Shown here: in pieces, positions 1-7,455 of the stretch
Position numbering within the stretch: the stretch's first letter is position 1
Layout of the letters: each line of letters begins with the position of its first letter
Source of the DNA: Clostridia bacterium
Lineage (GTDB): Bacteria; Bacillota; Clostridia; Christensenellales; Borkfalkiaceae
NCBI GenBank assembly: GCA_017463025.1
Contig: JAFTPZ010000008.1
Span: 44,267 to 108,266 of the forward strand
Direction: 5' to 3'
DNA length: 64,000 nucleotides
Made by a program: the position numbers and the translations under genes
Notes under the pieces: generated by a model
Seen by the model: only the letters and a program-made list of their open reading frames with translations
Database searches by the model: none
What the model was told of the DNA's origin: nothing

Positions 1-1290
1 AAAAGCCCGATCGTTACGTTGTTTTTCGCGGTCGTGATTCCCTTGAAACTGCTTTTGATGCGTATATTCCGCAATCGAATACGCAAGGATACGAAAGACT
101 ACCGACAGGAAAACGAGCAACTGTCCTCCAAACTTACGACCTCTTTGCAAATGCTCACGCTCACCAAGGCGCACGGATTGATCCCGACCGAGGAAATGGA
201 AGTAAATCGGCGTATTTCGTCGGTAACGGAGGCAGGACTTAAACTCGATAAAACGCACGCGAAATTCGGCGCGGCGAGCTGGGTGGTAAGTCAGCTCCTT
301 TCCGCCGCGTGTCTGTTCTTTTGCGTGGCGCTTGCGCTGAACGATATTATCACCGGAGGCGAGGTCGTGCTCTTTCAATCGATGTTCTCCTCGATCAGCT
401 CGTCCGTACAAAGCATTATCGGCTCGTATCCGCAGCTGACGACGGGCAAAGAGGCGGTACATTCCCTTTCGGAGATCGTATGCGCGGAGGATCTTGAACA
501 CGACGACGGGAAAATGCCCGTGCCGAGGATCGAGGGGGAAATCACTTTTGAAAAAGTGAGTTATCACTATCCCAACGAAGAAAAGGAAGTCGTGAAAGAC
601 TTCGATCTGCACGTGCAAAAAGGCGAACGTATCGCCGTGGTCGGCTCTTCGGGATCGGGAAAAAGTACGGTGATGAACTTGCTGATCGGCTTGCTTTCTC
701 CCACTTCGGGGCGTATTTTGGTCGACGGCGTGCCCCTCGCCGATATGCCTATGCAGAAATACCGTCGTTTCATTTCCGTCGTGCCGCAGAACAGTATACT
801 TTTCTCGGGCAGTATTCGGGAAAATATCACCTACGGTTTACCCCGTTATAGCGAAAAGGCGTTACAACGGGCGGTGGAGGACGCGGATATCACGGAGTTT
901 TTACCCTCGTTGCCGCGCGGTTTGGATTCGCAGGTAGGCGAGCACGGGGACAAACTTTCGGGCGGTCAGAAACAAAGGATCAGCATTGCGCGCGCGCTGA
1001 TCCGTAATCCGAGAATACTTATTATGGACGAGGCGACCTCCGCGCTGGATAACGTGGCGGAATACCACGTACAAAAAGCGATCGATCGGCTTGTAAAGGA
1101 ACGCACGACCTTTATCGTAGCGCATAGACTTTCTACCATTCGCAACGCCGATCGGATCGTGGTAATGGAGGAAGGCGCTATGGTGGAAGTGGGCACGTAC
1201 GACGAACTCATGGCGTTGAACGGCAAATTTGCCGAGTTGGAAAGATTAAGCCGTATTCGCGAGGCGGAAGTACAGGAAAACGTGGGATAA
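1..1290 (+). CDS. ABC exporter half-transporter, C-terminal part (5' truncated by window)
   Basis: The frame is already open at base 1, so the start codon and first membrane helices lie outside the window. What remains is the end of the membrane domain and a complete nucleotide-binding domain of an MsbA/LmrA-like exporter. Counting codons from base 1, Walker A GSSGSGKST is near residue 215, the signature LSGGQKQR near 319 and Walker B ILIMDEATSALD near 339-350, followed by an H-loop VAHRLST. Such proteins pump lipids, peptides or drugs out of the cell as homo- or heterodimers. The substrate cannot be told from sequence. A partner half-transporter could lie upstream. An intrinsic terminator follows the stop codon directly. 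Confidence 0.93.
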   Translation, partial: KSPIVTLFFAVVIPLKLLLMRIFRNRIRKDTKDYRQENEQLSSKLTTSLQMLTLTKAHGLIPTEEMEVNRRISSVTEAGLKLDKTHAKFGAASWVVSQLLSAACLFFCVALALNDIITGGEVVLFQSMFSSISSSVQSIIGSYPQLTTGKEAVHSLSEIVCAEDLEHDDGKMPVPRIEGEITFEKVSYHYPNEEKEVVKDFDLHVQKGERIAVVGSSGSGKSTVMNLLIGLLSPTSGRILVDGVPLADMPMQKYRRFISVVPQNSILFSGSIRENITYGLPRYSEKALQRAVEDADITEFLPSLPRGLDSQVGEHGDKLSGGQKQRISIARALIRNPRILIMDEATSALDNVAEYHVQKAIDRLVKERTTFIVAHRLSTIRNADRIVVMEEGAMVEVGTYDELMALNGKFAELERLSRIREAEVQENVG

Positions 1291-1294
1291 ATAA

Positions 1295-1328
1295 ACGGGC
1301 TACGGATAATTTCCGTAGCCCGTGTTTT
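1295..1328 (+). terminator. Intrinsic terminator after ABC exporter
   Basis: A perfect 12-bp stem (1295-1306 with 1312-1323) and a 5-base loop, followed by a short T run. It sits between the ABC gene and the convergent XRE gene. Confidence 0.8.
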
Positions 1329-1334
1329 GCTTGT

Positions 1335-1538
1335 TCAATTTTCCAAACCCATTAAGTAATCTATCGTAACGTCAAAATATTTTGCGAGAATGACGAGTTG
1401 AGAGCCTTTTACGTCGGCTTGACGATTTTCCCAACGACAAATAGAGGCAACGCCGATTTTGATTTCCTTGCTTAACGCTTGAATGGATAACCCTTTTTCC
1501 GTTCTTAATTCTTTTAATCTTTCCGCAAAAATTTCCAT
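1335..1538 (-). CDS. XRE-family HTH regulator (67 aa)
   Basis: A single Cro/CI-type helix-turn-helix domain: MEIFAERLKELR opens helix 1, LSIQALSKEIKIG and VASICRWENR form the HTH, and YFDVTIDYLMG closes the fold. I chose the ATG at 1538 because GAGGTG lies 8 bases upstream, although the frame extends 20 codons further. It is divergent from another small HTH gene at 1642, with three ATTCC-N6-GGAAT palindromes between them, so it probably binds these as an autorepressor. It is clearly paralogous to the XRE protein at 58969, sharing IFAERL.ELR and YFDV.IDYL.G. No toxin partner is visible. The target genes beyond the divergent pair are unknown. Confidence 0.85.
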   Translation of the reverse strand: MEIFAERLKELRTEKGLSIQALSKEIKIGVASICRWENRQADVKGSQLVILAKYFDVTIDYLMGLEN

Positions 1539-1561
1539 AATATTCACCTCTTTATTATTAT

Positions 1562-1631
1562 ATTCCATTTTAGGAATAAAAATCGTTGACATTCCCAAAC
1601 AGGAATGATATAATTATTCCGTAATAGGAAT
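1562..1631. promoter_or_regulatory. Three ATTCC-N6-GGAAT operators between divergent XRE genes
   Basis: Identical half-sites with a 6-base spacer occur at 1562-1577, 1591-1606 and 1616-1631. The middle copy fills the -35/-10 spacer of the rightward promoter. The right copy covers its transcription start region. The left copy is near the leftward start, next to a TATAAT on the minus strand. The centres are 29 and 25 bp apart. The arrangement resembles a phage-type repressor switch. Confidence 0.75.
1586..1614 (+). promoter_or_regulatory. SigA-type promoter for small HTH gene
   Basis: Consensus TTGACA (1586-1591), a 17-base spacer and TATAAT (1609-1614). The spacer carries the middle ATTCC/GGAAT operator. 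Confidence 0.85.
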
Positions 1632-1641
1632 GGAGGTGGGT

Positions 1642-1842
1642 ATGGAAGATAAAATCAAAACGGAAATGTTAGAAAAATTTATCAGAGAGAATAAATTATC
1701 AAAAAATCAATTTTGTAAAATGTGTAAAATCAGCCACGTAACTTTGCAAAAGATAATGACAAATAAGAGTAATTTTAGGATTAGCGCAATTTTTAGGATA
1801 GCAAGAGCTATGCAGATAGAAGTTTGGGAAATGTTTGATTAA
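1642..1842 (+). CDS. Small HTH protein, Cro/CI-like (66 aa)
   Basis: A short protein with an HTH-like core (NQFCKMCKISHVTLQKIM) and a C-terminal amphipathic helix ending EVWEMFD, as in small XRE regulators. An ATG at 1630 is in frame, but the GGAGGTGG ribosome site at 1632-1639 would then be coding; the ATG at 1642 fits the usual spacing. It is transcribed from a consensus promoter that is packed with operators, divergently from the XRE gene at 1335-1538. The pair may form a two-repressor switch. Composition is AT-rich compared with the core genes, which suggests acquired DNA. It resembles the XRE protein at 40132 in its HTH (HVTLQKIM versus HSTLKNIM). Confidence 0.75.
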   Translation: MEDKIKTEMLEKFIRENKLSKNQFCKMCKISHVTLQKIMTNKSNFRISAIFRIARAMQIEVWEMFD

Positions 1843-1875
1843 AAAAGTGTCGTTTCACACTTGCACCCAGATAAA

Positions 1876-1900
1876 ACGTATAATAAAAAAAAGTATACGT
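1876..1900. promoter_or_regulatory. Inverted repeat overlapping SOD -10 element
   Basis: ACGTATA at 1876-1882 is mirrored by TATACGT at 1894-1900. The left arm overlaps a TATAAT at 1879-1884, and no good -35 is visible. It could be an operator for oxidative-stress or other control of the SOD gene. The regulator is unknown. Confidence 0.35.
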
Positions 1901-1913
1901 GAGGTGTGTCAGA

Positions 1914-2411
1914 ATGGAAAACAGAAATTATCCGAACTTTGCAATGCTGTTTCCGCAACGTCCGCAAGCTTTTGCGCGGATCAAGGGGAACGGCAAAAAT
2001 CTTGGTATTATCGGAATGGTACGCTTTTATCAAACGGTATACGGCGTATTCGTAATCGCGGAGATCAAAGGCTTGCCCGATTCAAAGGGGCGTTGTGAAA
2101 GTCCCGTTTTCGGATTTCATATCCACGAGGGTTGTTGTTGCACAGGCAACGCCTCCGACGCGTTTGCAAGCGTAGGAAGTCATTACAATCCCTATAACTG
2201 TCCGCATCCGCGCCACGCAGGGGATATGCCGCCGCTGTTTGGCGCAAACGGCTACGCCTTTTCCGCGTTTTTAACGAATCGTTTCACGGTGAAAGAAATT
2301 ATCGGCAAAACGGTGATCATACATTCTGCTCCCGATGATTTCACGTCGCAACCGTCGGGTAATTCAGGAGAGAAGATCGCTTGTGGCGAGATCTTGGCGC
2401 AAGCGAGATAA
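1914..2411 (+). CDS. Cu/Zn superoxide dismutase-family protein (165 aa)
   Basis: This family disproportionates superoxide. The metal-site pattern is visible: H69 and H71 in GFHIHEG, H90 in GSHYNP, H98, H101 and D104 in PHPRHAGD, and H137 in VIIHSAPDDF. Cysteines 74-76 and C157 could form the conserved disulfide. The zinc loop is shortened (H98 to H101), and the usual active-site arginine before the last cysteine is replaced by lysine in GEKIACG, so activity should not be assumed. There is no signal peptide, so the protein is predicted cytoplasmic, unlike most bacterial members. ATG 1914 is preferred over GTG 1899 because GAGGTG lies 8 bases upstream of it. A terminator follows, so the gene is probably monocistronic. 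Confidence 0.88.
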   Translation: MENRNYPNFAMLFPQRPQAFARIKGNGKNLGIIGMVRFYQTVYGVFVIAEIKGLPDSKGRCESPVFGFHIHEGCCCTGNASDAFASVGSHYNPYNCPHPRHAGDMPPLFGANGYAFSAFLTNRFTVKEIIGKTVIIHSAPDDFTSQPSGNSGEKIACGEILAQAR

Positions 2412-2444
2412 GCTTTCAGCTTCGTTTGTTGCAGGCATAAAAGG

Positions 2445-2470
2445 AAAAACAGGCGGTAAGCCTGTTTTTT
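2445..2470 (+). terminator. Intrinsic terminator after SOD gene
   Basis: An 8-bp stem (2447-2454 with 2460-2467), loop GGTAA and a T run. Confidence 0.8.
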
Positions 2471-2581
2471 ACTTTATACAGAGAACAACCGCGAGTGGGA
2501 ACTCGCGGTTGTAAGTAACCACCAGCTATGCTGGTGGAAAATAGCTTTAGCTTCAAGCCTTGTCTTTACTATACAAAAAAG

Positions 2582-2687
2582 CTCCTTTGTGCTAAACTAA
2601 ATGTACGACTCGCAACCGTACACAAGAAAGCATAAAGGAGGACATTGAATTGAAGAATCAAAACAACGACACATTTAGTTTAGCACA
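2582..2687 (+). promoter_or_regulatory. Transposase mRNA leader that can hide its own ribosome site
   Basis: A 17-nt segment (2588-2604) is perfectly complementary to 2671-2687 inside the coding region, so the Shine-Dalgarno and start codon fall in the enclosed loop. In addition CTCCTTT at 2582-2588 is complementary to AAAGGAG at 2634-2640, the ribosome site itself. IS200 translation is known to be held down by leader structure. Confidence 0.65.
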
Positions 2688-3156
2688 CACAAGGTGGAAA
2701 TGTCAATATCATATTGTATTCACGCCAAAATATCATAGAAAAATAATTTATGGGGCATTGCGTGAAGAGATAGGAAAAATATTGAGAGAGCTTTGCGACA
2801 GAAAACAGATTGAAATCATAGAAGCGCACGCAATGCCCGACCATATACATATGTTGTTGAGCATACCGCCGAATGAAAAAGTATCGGAGTTTATGGGATA
2901 CCTAAAGGGCAAGAGTAGCATCATAATATTCGAGCGGTATGCACATATGAAATACAAAACGGGAAACAGACATTTTTGGAGTAGAGGGTATTATGTAAGC
3001 ACGGTGGGCGGAAACAAGCAAGCCGTACAGAAGTATATTCAAAACCAAGAAACCGAAGATTTGATTTCCAACCAAATCAGTATGGTAGAATATTACGACC
3101 AATTTAAGAAATGGTTGGAATCAAATTCACAAAAGAAAGATAAAAAGAAAAAGTAA
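2650..3156 (+). CDS. tnpA: IS200/IS605-family Y1 transposase TnpA (168 aa)
   Basis: A single-strand DNA transposase that cuts and rejoins at the hairpin ends. It carries the HUH metal motif H65-I-H67 in PDHIHMLL, and the likely nucleophile is Y129 in VQKYIQNQ. The conserved core FWSRGYYVSTVGG lies between them. Length is a little over the usual 140-155 aa because of a lysine-rich tail. Translation starts at a TTG (2650) placed 9 bases after AAAGGAGG; no better start exists. The frame is intact, so the copy may be active. The AT-rich codon use differs from the chromosome and fits a mobile gene. Confidence 0.95.
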   Translation: MKNQNNDTFSLAHTRWKCQYHIVFTPKYHRKIIYGALREEIGKILRELCDRKQIEIIEAHAMPDHIHMLLSIPPNEKVSEFMGYLKGKSSIIIFERYAHMKYKTGNRHFWSRGYYVSTVGGNKQAVQKYIQNQETEDLISNQISMVEYYDQFKKWLESNSQKKDKKKK

Positions 3157-3273
3157 ATCACGGCTTGCTTGTATGCGGTAGGCGAGTTAGTGTGGCACTG
3201 GGGTGCCGTGCCAGTATTCACGCACTTTAGTGCGCAAAATAAAGCCCCCACTTTTAGTGGGGGATATTTACTG

Positions 3274-3289
3274 TGGCGCAGGCGGAGGG
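3274..3289 (-). repeat. Duplicate of the tRNA-Ser 3' end
   Basis: Sixteen bases are identical to the 3' end, including CCA, of the tRNA-Ser gene at 3448-3463 on the same strand. Similarity continues for about six more bases after a 2-base insertion. The rest of a tRNA is absent. It lies just past the right hairpin of the IS. It may be an attachment-site remnant of an element that once used the tRNA gene. Confidence 0.6.
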
Positions 3290-3410
3290 GGATTGGCTTT
3301 CGCCAAAGCGTCCTCGCTCAACGACTGCGCATAGAAAATCGACCGTTTCGTTTTTCGCTCATCGCGCGTCTCCCCGATAATGCGGGCTTTCGAGCGACAC
3401 TCGCTTTGTA

Positions 3411-3447
3411 AAAAATAAGGATAGACGCGGCGGTCTATCCTTATTTT
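3411..3447 (-). terminator. tRNA-Ser terminator
   Basis: A 16-bp perfect stem (3411-3426 with 3433-3448) with a GCGGCG loop, starting at the tRNA CCA end and symmetric enough to work in both directions. Confidence 0.8.
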
Positions 3448-3536
3448 TGGCGCAGGCGGAGGGATTCGAACCCCCGTGGGCTTTCACCCAAACGGTTTTC
3501 AAGACCGCCTCGTTATGACCGCTTCGATACGCCTGC
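3448..3536 (-). tRNA. tRNA-Ser (anticodon UGA)
   Basis: An 89-nt gene with encoded CCA. The acceptor arms GCAGGCG and CGCCTGC pair. The anticodon loop CTTGAAA gives UGA (bases 3499-3501). A long variable arm and a T-loop GTTCGAATC are present, as expected for a class II serine tRNA. A consensus promoter lies upstream and a terminator directly downstream. Confidence 0.95.
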
Positions 3537-3551
3537 ACGTTTACTTTTATT

Positions 3552-3580
3552 ATTATACCTGTTCCCTTAAAAAAAGTCAA
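3552..3580 (-). promoter_or_regulatory. Promoter of tRNA-Ser
   Basis: On the minus strand TTGACT (3575-3580), a 17-base spacer and TATAAT (3552-3557), 16 bases before the tRNA 5' end. Confidence 0.85.
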
Positions 3581-3867
3581 TGGATTTTGCAGGTATTCTG
3601 AATAAAAAAGCCGCCGATCGCTCGACGACTTCTATATTAAGCACGCTTACGAATGGGAAAAAACGGAGATGATATATCGGGGTTAATATCAAACAACCGC
3701 TTTTATACCGCCGCATTTATATCTGTGCTATAATATCTATATAATATTAAAAATGATATTTTGCATATTATACCACATATAAAATGGTATTGTCAACAAT
3801 ATAGAGGGTACAATCCTATGAATTTTTTATATTTATCGTGTACAATATTATATATGAGGTGTAAAAA
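3581..3867. other. Non-coding AT-rich stretch before XRE gene
   Basis: No supported gene. The right half is AT-rich and contains an inverted repeat ATACCA/TGGTAT (3770-3775 and 3785-3790). GTACAAT occurs at 3808-3814 and again at 3840-3846; the second copy is a possible -10 for the XRE gene. No matching -35 was found. Confidence 0.4.
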
Positions 3868-4188
3868 ATGATTAGGGAAAATGGATTTGCCGAGAGATTG
3901 ACGGCGTTGAGAATGCGAAAAGGGGTATCCGCTCGAAAAATGAGCTTGGATATTGCGCAAAATGAAAGCTATATCAATAATATAGAAAACGGGCACGGAT
4001 TGCCGTCGTTGGCGGTGTTTTTCTATATCTGTGATTATTTGCAGATCACGCCGAAGGATTTTTTCGACGAGGGAATGGATGATCCGCAAGCGCTTGGCGA
4101 GTTGTTCGAAGATATCAAAACGTTAAACGACGAGCAAATACAGTTATTGAAAGGTTTTGTAAAACAAATGAAAAAGACCGCGGATTAA
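3868..4188 (+). CDS. XRE-family regulator (106 aa)
   Basis: An N-terminal HTH_3 domain (FAERLTALRMRKGVSARKMSLDIAQNESYINNIENG) and DYLQITPKDFFDE at the end of the fold, then about 35 residues of acidic/helical tail (LGELFEDIKTLNDEQIQLLKGFVKQM) of the type used for dimerisation. Such proteins are usually single-gene repressors in clostridial genomes. The ribosome site GAGGTG lies 9 bases before the ATG. The gene converges on the RHH/SPFH operon, and its stop codon lies inside a shared bidirectional terminator. The target is unknown. The upstream inverted repeat at 3770-3790 is the only operator candidate seen. Confidence 0.85.
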   Translation: MIRENGFAERLTALRMRKGVSARKMSLDIAQNESYINNIENGHGLPSLAVFFYICDYLQITPKDFFDEGMDDPQALGELFEDIKTLNDEQIQLLKGFVKQMKKTAD

Positions 4189-4200
4189 ACCGCGGTCTTT
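4173..4200. terminator. Bidirectional terminator between XRE and RHH genes
   Basis: Stem 4173-4183 with 4190-4200 (11 bp, perfect) and a 6-base loop that contains the XRE stop codon. It has A-rich and T-rich flanks on both sides. Confidence 0.8.
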
Positions 4201-4204
4201 CCGT

Positions 4205-4408
4205 TTATTTAATATCAAGCTCGGGTGGTACGTCCATTTCATCCGAAACGTATTTGCCATTTTTCTTGCGTTGGCGTACGCACTCCGAAAGCAGGTATTC
4301 GATCTGTCCGTTCACCGAGCGGAAATCGTCCTCCGCCCACGCCGCGATCGCGTTGTAAAGCTTGGGAGAAAGCCGCAAGGGGACTTGTTTTTTCTGATTG
4401 TCGTTCAT
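4205..4408 (-). CDS. Arc/MetJ-like ribbon-helix-helix protein (67 aa)
   Basis: The beta strand [19 protein letters not shown] and helix [21 protein letters not shown] match the ribbon-helix-helix fold (Arc-like), in which the strand contacts DNA as a dimer. A short acidic tail follows. It starts 27 bases after the stop of the SPFH gene, so both are probably on one mRNA. Small RHH genes are often found behind this type of SPFH gene; whether it regulates the operon or affects the SPFH protein is not known. No toxin-like partner is adjacent. Confidence 0.75.
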   Translation of the reverse strand: MNDNQKKQVPLRLSPKLYNAIAAWAEDDFRSVNGQIEYLLSECVRQRKKNGKYVSDEMDVPPELDIK

Positions 4409-4434
4409 ATCCGTTTACCTGCCTTAAAAATATG

Positions 4435-5463
4435 TCAATATAAATTGCCTGCATTCACCACGGGCTGTGCGTCGTGATTGCCGCAAAGTACCACGAGCAA
4501 ATTAGAAACCATCGCCGCTTTACGCTCTTCGTCAAGCTGTACGAGTTGATTCTCGCTCAACCGTTCGAGCGCCATTTCCACCATACCCACCGCGCCGTCT
4601 ACGATCATCTTTCGCGCGTCGATAATAGCGGACGCCTGTTGGCGTTGGAGCATTACCGCCGCAATTTCGGGCGCGTACGCAAGGTAGGTGATTCTCGCCT
4701 CGATCACTTCCAGTCCTGCCTCGTTTACACGCGTTTGAATCTCGTCGCGAATACGCGCCGCCACAAGCTCGCTCGATCCGCGGAGCGATCCGTCGTCTGC
4801 GATCCCGTCGCCCGTTGTGTCTACGTTGGGCGCGACGTCGTAGGGGTATACCCGTACCACGTTGCGCAGCGCGCTGTCGCATTGTAAGGATAAGTACTCT
4901 TTATAATTGTCCACGTTAAACGCCGCTTTCGCCGTGTCTACCACGCGCCACATCACCGCAATACCGATCTCCACGGGATTGCCCAAGCAATCGTTGATCT
5001 TCTGACGGTTGTTGTTCAAGGTCATGATTTTGAGGGAAATTTTCTTGCTCGGCACTTCGAACGATATGTTCAGATCGGCGTTCACCGTCGGTTGCGCCTG
5101 CTTATGCGAAACGTCGCCGCTTTGGTTGAGCTTGGTCTGTGCCGCAGGGTTCACCGCCACACAGAACGGGTTGAGCGCATAAAAGCCCTCGCCCTTGATC
5201 GTGCCGATATATTTACCGAATAACGTCAGCACCAACGCCTCCTTGGGTTTGAGTACGCGCAGTCCGACGAGAGGAATCCACGCTACGCACATGACCACGA
5301 TGGAAATTGCCATCAAAGTACCGCCAAGCCAGTTGAGCCAAGGCGCTTCTTCGAGCGTAACGCCGCCGATAATAACGCCTGCGATCGCCGCGATCTCGAT
5401 AAGTACGCAAACGATCAGGGTACGCATACCGTGCTTTTTGTTTTGCAATAAGATTTCTTCCAT
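4435..5463 (-). CDS. SPFH/Band-7 domain membrane protein (342 aa)
   Basis: Two hydrophobic segments (about residues 14-34 and 46-66) anchor the protein. They are followed by an SPFH/prohibitin-like domain ([29 protein letters not shown], then [28 protein letters not shown]) and a long helix with [21 protein letters not shown], typical of oligomerising SPFH proteins. The family forms ring- or cage-like membrane assemblies in microdomains. The start at 5463 follows GGAGG with good spacing; the longer frame upstream would cross the promoter. The RHH gene follows in the same direction. Its specific role here is unknown. Confidence 0.85.
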   Translation of the reverse strand: MEEILLQNKKHGMRTLIVCVLIEIAAIAGVIIGGVTLEEAPWLNWLGGTLMAISIVVMCVAWIPLVGLRVLKPKEALVLTLFGKYIGTIKGEGFYALNPFCVAVNPAAQTKLNQSGDVSHKQAQPTVNADLNISFEVPSKKISLKIMTLNNNRQKINDCLGNPVEIGIAVMWRVVDTAKAAFNVDNYKEYLSLQCDSALRNVVRVYPYDVAPNVDTTGDGIADDGSLRGSSELVAARIRDEIQTRVNEAGLEVIEARITYLAYAPEIAAVMLQRQQASAIIDARKMIVDGAVGMVEMALERLSENQLVQLDEERKAAMVSNLLVVLCGNHDAQPVVNAGNLY

Positions 5464-5494
5464 AAAATTACCTCCATATGGATTTGATATTAAA

Positions 5495-5523
5495 ATGATA
5501 TCATATTCCAAGGTGATTGTCAA
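5495..5523 (-). promoter_or_regulatory. Promoter of SPFH-RHH operon
   Basis: Minus strand TTGACA (5518-5523), a 17-base spacer and TATCAT (5495-5500). Confidence 0.75.
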
Positions 5524-5554
5524 GGATTTTTCAGGAGGTTTGTAAAAAATTTTT

Positions 5555-7444
5555 TCAAAGCAAGGCTTCGTACTCGTTATATAGCTCGTCGAGGAGGGTT
5601 TTGATCTCTTCCAGACGGTTACATTTTTCGGTGAGGAGGGGGAAATTCGCCGTAACTTCGGGATCGGCGAGGGAGGCGTTAAGTTCGCTTTCTTCCGATT
5701 CGAGCGCGTTGATTTCCTTTTCTATTTGATTTACGCGCGTGCGCTTGCGTGCGTCCGCCGCACGTTCTTCCTTACTGCGATAATTCCCCGTTTTTTGCTC
5801 GGTTTTTGTCGAAACGACGGGGGCAGGGTTGCGTTCAACGGTTTTTTGCGCGTTGTTTTTATAGGCGGTAAATTCGTCGTAAGAGCCGGTAAAGCAGGTG
5901 GCTTGTCCGTTTTCGAGTTCGAGTATTTTTCCTGCGAGCGCGCGGATAAAATACCGATCGTGTGAGACGAACAACAGTGTGCCGTCAAACGCTCGCAATG
6001 CCTCTTCGAGCGATTCGCGGGCGGGTAGATCGAGGTGGTTGGTCGGCTCGTCCAAAAACAGGGTGTTGCCGTGCTCGCATTCGAACACGGCGAGGGCGAG
6101 CTTGGCGCGCTCGCCGCCCGAAAGCAGACGTACTTTTTTATCCATGTCCTCCGCACCGAGCCCAGCCGCTGCGAGAATACTCCGCACGCGCGTTTGATCC
6201 CACGAAACGTGTCTGCCCCAAAGCTCGTAGAGTACGGTATTTTCGGGATCGAGGTTGGCGTTTTCCTGATCGTAGCAGGCGATCTTGACGAACCGCCCGA
6301 ATTTGATCGCTTGGTTTTTGTTTTTGACGAGTTCTTTGACGAGGGTGGATTTGCCTGTGCCGTTGTCGCCGACTACGGCGCACTTCTCTCCGCGAGTTAA
6401 TGAAAAGCTCGCGTTTTCAAGCAGGACTTTTTCCCCGACCGCTAAACGCAAGCCGTCCACCTCCAACACCTTTTCATAAGACTTCTCGTTGAAAGTGAAC
6501 GAAAAACGGGGCGGAGGGGGAGGGAGCAGGGGCTTTTCGATCAACTCCATTTTTTCAAGCGCTTTTCTGCGCGATTGCGCCATTTTCGTCGTGGACGCGC
6601 GCACGAGGTTGCGATCGACGTAGTCCTGCATATGCGCCCGTTCTTCCTGCTGTTTTTCGTATTCCTTGGTCAGCCGCGCCACCTTTTCCGCTTTTAAGAT
6701 CTTGTATTTGGAATAGTTTCCCTTGAACACGGACAGCTTTTTATGCTCGATCTCGTAAATCTGCGTAACGATCTTATCGAGGAAATACCGATCGTGCGAT
6801 ACGGTGAGTATCGCGCCTTTGAAAGCGGAAAGATACTCTTCCAGCCAAAACAGCGTTTTCATATCGAGGTGGTTGGTCGGCTCGTCGAGAATGAGCAGTT
6901 CGGGTTCTTCGAGGAGCAGTCTGCAAAGCTTTAACCGCGTCTTTTCGCCGCCCGACATCGTGGAAATGCGTTGATGATATACGTTTTCAAAACCCATACC
7001 GTTCAAAACGGTGCGTATGCGCACGTCGAAGTGATAGCTGTCGCGCGCGGCGATACGCTTATTGAGGGTTTCGTAGCGCGCGGAAAGGACGCGGTATTGA
7101 GGGGAATTTTCCTGCGTTTGCGAGATCTGCTTTTCTACCTCCCGAAGCGCGGCAAGATCGCGTATGTCGCTTTCGAATACGCTCTGCATTTCCTCGTAGA
7201 CTTCTTTTTCCGAGTCGTAGCCGCCGTTCTGGGCAAGATAGCCGATACGAATACCGTTCTTTTTGAAAAGCGTGCCGCTTTCGTGTTCGAGTTCGCCGAG
7301 TATCAGGCGGATAAGGGTGGTCTTGCCCTCGCCGTTCGCGCCGATCAGTCCCACGCGTTCGCCTTCGTTCAACGCAAAAGAAACGCTCTCCAAAAGCGTT
7401 TCGCCCAAGAATCCGAAAGACATATTTTCGCTGGAAATCAACAT
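5555..7444 (-). CDS. ABC-F family ATPase (629 aa)
   Basis: Two nucleotide-binding domains without membrane segments. Domain 1 has GANGEGKTT and MSGGEKTRLKLC; domain 2 has GDNGTGKST and LSGGERAKLALA. Walker B segments read LLILDEPTNHLD and TLFLDEPTNHLD. The linker between the domains is charged and helical (about residues 240-300), and the C-terminus is a coiled coil, as in YdiF/Uup-type proteins. ABC-F factors act on the ribosome and relieve stalled or unusual translation states; some protect against antibiotics. The subtype is not certain. The ribosome site is weak. It may be transcribed separately from the SPFH genes downstream, which have their own promoter. Confidence 0.92.
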   Translation of the reverse strand: MLISSENMSFGFLGETLLESVSFALNEGERVGLIGANGEGKTTLIRLILGELEHESGTLFKKNGIRIGYLAQNGGYDSEKEVYEEMQSVFESDIRDLAALREVEKQISQTQENSPQYRVLSARYETLNKRIAARDSYHFDVRIRTVLNGMGFENVYHQRISTMSGGEKTRLKLCRLLLEEPELLILDEPTNHLDMKTLFWLEEYLSAFKGAILTVSHDRYFLDKIVTQIYEIEHKKLSVFKGNYSKYKILKAEKVARLTKEYEKQQEERAHMQDYVDRNLVRASTTKMAQSRRKALEKMELIEKPLLPPPPPRFSFTFNEKSYEKVLEVDGLRLAVGEKVLLENASFSLTRGEKCAVVGDNGTGKSTLVKELVKNKNQAIKFGRFVKIACYDQENANLDPENTVLYELWGRHVSWDQTRVRSILAAAGLGAEDMDKKVRLLSGGERAKLALAVFECEHGNTLFLDEPTNHLDLPARESLEEALRAFDGTLLFVSHDRYFIRALAGKILELENGQATCFTGSYDEFTAYKNNAQKTVERNPAPVVSTKTEQKTGNYRSKEERAADARKRTRVNQIEKEINALESEESELNASLADPEVTANFPLLTEKCNRLEEIKTLLDELYNEYEALL

Positions 7445-7455
7445 AATAACACCGT

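Larger units (their letters stand above)
2485..3270 (+). mobile_element. IS200-type insertion sequence (ends approximate)
   Basis: A single Y1 transposase gene lies between terminal hairpins, with no TnpB, which is the IS200 layout. Candidate left-end structures are a 12-bp stem with GGGA loop (2485-2512) and CCACCAGC/GCTGGTGG with a 3-base loop (2519-2537). On the right, CCCCCACT/AGTGGGGG with a TTT loop lies at 3245-3263, preceded by two smaller hairpins (GGCAC/GTGCC and GCACT/AGTGC). IS200/IS605 elements move as single strands, carry subterminal hairpins rather than inverted-repeat ends, and make no target duplication, so the exact borders cannot be fixed from this copy alone. Confidence 0.8.

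Noticed and set aside
1335-1842. Toxin-antitoxin system
   Set aside because: Both products look like DNA-binding proteins; no toxin-like partner.
3359-3580. 73-codon minus-strand frame
   Set aside because: It is the tRNA-Ser gene read as protein.
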